DNA of 42,705 nt, taken from the NCBI GenBank assembly GCA_003427395.1, contig BFEA01000347.1, positions 1,438,612-1,481,316 of the forward strand, given 5' to 3'. The position numbers and the translations under genes are program-made. Below the pieces are notes generated by a model, which worked only from the letters and a program-made list of their open reading frames with translations, was not told the DNA's origin and ran no database searches. The DNA comes from Chara braunii (Eukaryota > Streptophyta > Charophyceae > Charales > Characeae). This document shows, piece after piece, positions 41,919-42,705 of the stretch. How positions within the stretch are numbered: the first letter of the stretch is position 1; the number at the start of each line of letters is the position of its first letter.

Positions 41919-42284
41919 ACCTACTAGTAATTCTGAATCTGTTCAGTGAGGAAGACCGGATGCCAGTTGGACTGGCTACTTTTTCAAGGACAAGAGGACA
42001 GAAGATGATGCCACGTGGATTTCTCACAGAATAGTAATAAACAGAGGCCACATACTGTACGCTTCGACAGAAAATTCCATGCTCAACCGCACGCACTGAG
42101 CTCAGAAGAAACGCGCTCATTGCCCTACGCACGTTCCAGCCAGGAAGCGCACCTGGCACTAATTAGCGGCCTTCTCCTCGGATCCGCCTTACGGCACCCA
42201 CGTACTTGTCCTGCCACTCAGCAACGAGAGCCGACGGCCTTGCCCTCAAATTAATACAGAACAAAAACAGAGTCGATTCACGAC

Positions 42285-42330
42285 TTTTGAATCCACTGGA
42301 TTCGAACTCAGATCTGTATTTTACTGTACG
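42285..42330 (-). mobile_element. SINE S1 fragment
   Basis: On the minus strand, AAAATACAGATCTGAGTTCG followed by AATCCAG. Equivalent to 41874 in the next tandem unit. Confidence 0.6.
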
Positions 42331-42560
42331 TGAACATAATTCTGAGTATGTTCAGTCAGGAAGGGAAGACCGGATGCCACGTGGATTCGCTACTACTACT
42401 TCCAACCACAAGAAAGAGGACCGGATGATGCCACGTGGGTTGCTCACGCACAGCAAATTGAAATTAAAAAAAAAGGAGTTGATTTACGATTTTTACGGCG
42501 TGTGCAGAAACTGATCTGTAATTCTTTGACCTGCCGGTGGCATAGGAACCGAGACTGACG

Positions 42561-42705
42561 CTCCCCAGAATGGAAAGGAGCCAGAACCGTAAGGTTCTGT
42601 TTTCAAAAAAAAATAAATAAAATGAAGCATGACCCATGTGCAAGGATGACATGCATGAATTGAAAAATGGTCCAAATTGAAATTAAAAAAAAAAAGAAAA
42701 AAAAT
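42561..42705. other. Unassigned A-rich end
   Basis: AAATTGAAATTAAAAAAAA occurs here (about 42674) and at about 42454. Nothing else seen. Confidence 0.5.

Larger units (their letters stand above)
41715..42560 (+). repeat. Degenerate tandem units, ~215-bp basic period
   Basis: ATTCTGAATMTGTTCAG-type starts at 41715 and 41930, and ATTCTGAGTATGTTCAG at 42339. Each is followed by GGAAGACCRGATGC and, later, GCCACGTGG. The middle unit has about 190 extra bases (about 42050-42240). Confidence 0.8.

Overview
This is non-coding, repeat-dominated eukaryotic nuclear DNA with two assembly gaps (12707-12966 and 27617-27900). I find no host gene that can be called with confidence, no rRNA, no intact tRNA gene and no CRISPR array. 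The best clue to the organism is a decayed Ty3/gypsy-type LTR retrotransposon (4599-8610). Its gag wording, its tRNA-iMet-type primer site and the surrounding style of simple repeats resemble what I remember of charophyte algal (Chara) genome scaffolds. That assignment is from memory and needs a database search; green lineage is likely, genus is a guess.

Layout. 0-4.6 kb: simple repeats, a minus-strand SINE, and a pair of inverted LTR-like repeats (2.3-3.7 kb). 4.6-8.6 kb: the LTR element, with 5' LTR, primer site, leader with minisatellite, gag with a CCHC knuckle and an aspartic protease, all broken by stops and frameshifts. Reverse transcriptase, RNase H and integrase are missing; a polypurine tract and only the first ~147 bp of the 3' LTR follow. 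8.6-11.3 kb: fold-back hairpins, a ~322-bp tandem array and long polypyrimidine tracts. 11.3-24 kb: SINE copies, hairpin MITEs, many two-copy local duplications, and one minus-strand ORF (16.2-16.9 kb) that might be a real exon. 24-34.5 kb: copies in both orientations of an unrecognised ~0.8-1 kb dispersed repeat with conserved splice-donor-like sites, plus short repeated exon-like segments. 34.5-39.1 kb: poly-C, a ~0.9-kb AGAT-rich tract and a ~1.7-kb almost pure purine strand. 40.9-42.7 kb: a cluster of tandemly amplified tRNA-derived SINEs, one of them split by a MITE.

The most informative discovery is a small hairpin transposon (MITE) family with five copies here (13246, 18362, 23478, 31216, 40972). 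They share termini of the form CCKTCTTCMCCC, a length near 105 bp and a TA target duplication. The youngest-looking copy sits inside the A box of a SINE whose uninterrupted sister copies lie a few hundred bases away, so the target duplication can be read directly. A second theme is the abundance of local two-copy tandem duplications (about 31-330 bp units, roughly twenty cases).

The elements interact by nesting: an LTR element and a MITE have each landed in SINE heads, and local duplication has then copied SINEs, MITE cores and exon-like pieces. Nothing here forms an operon or pathway.
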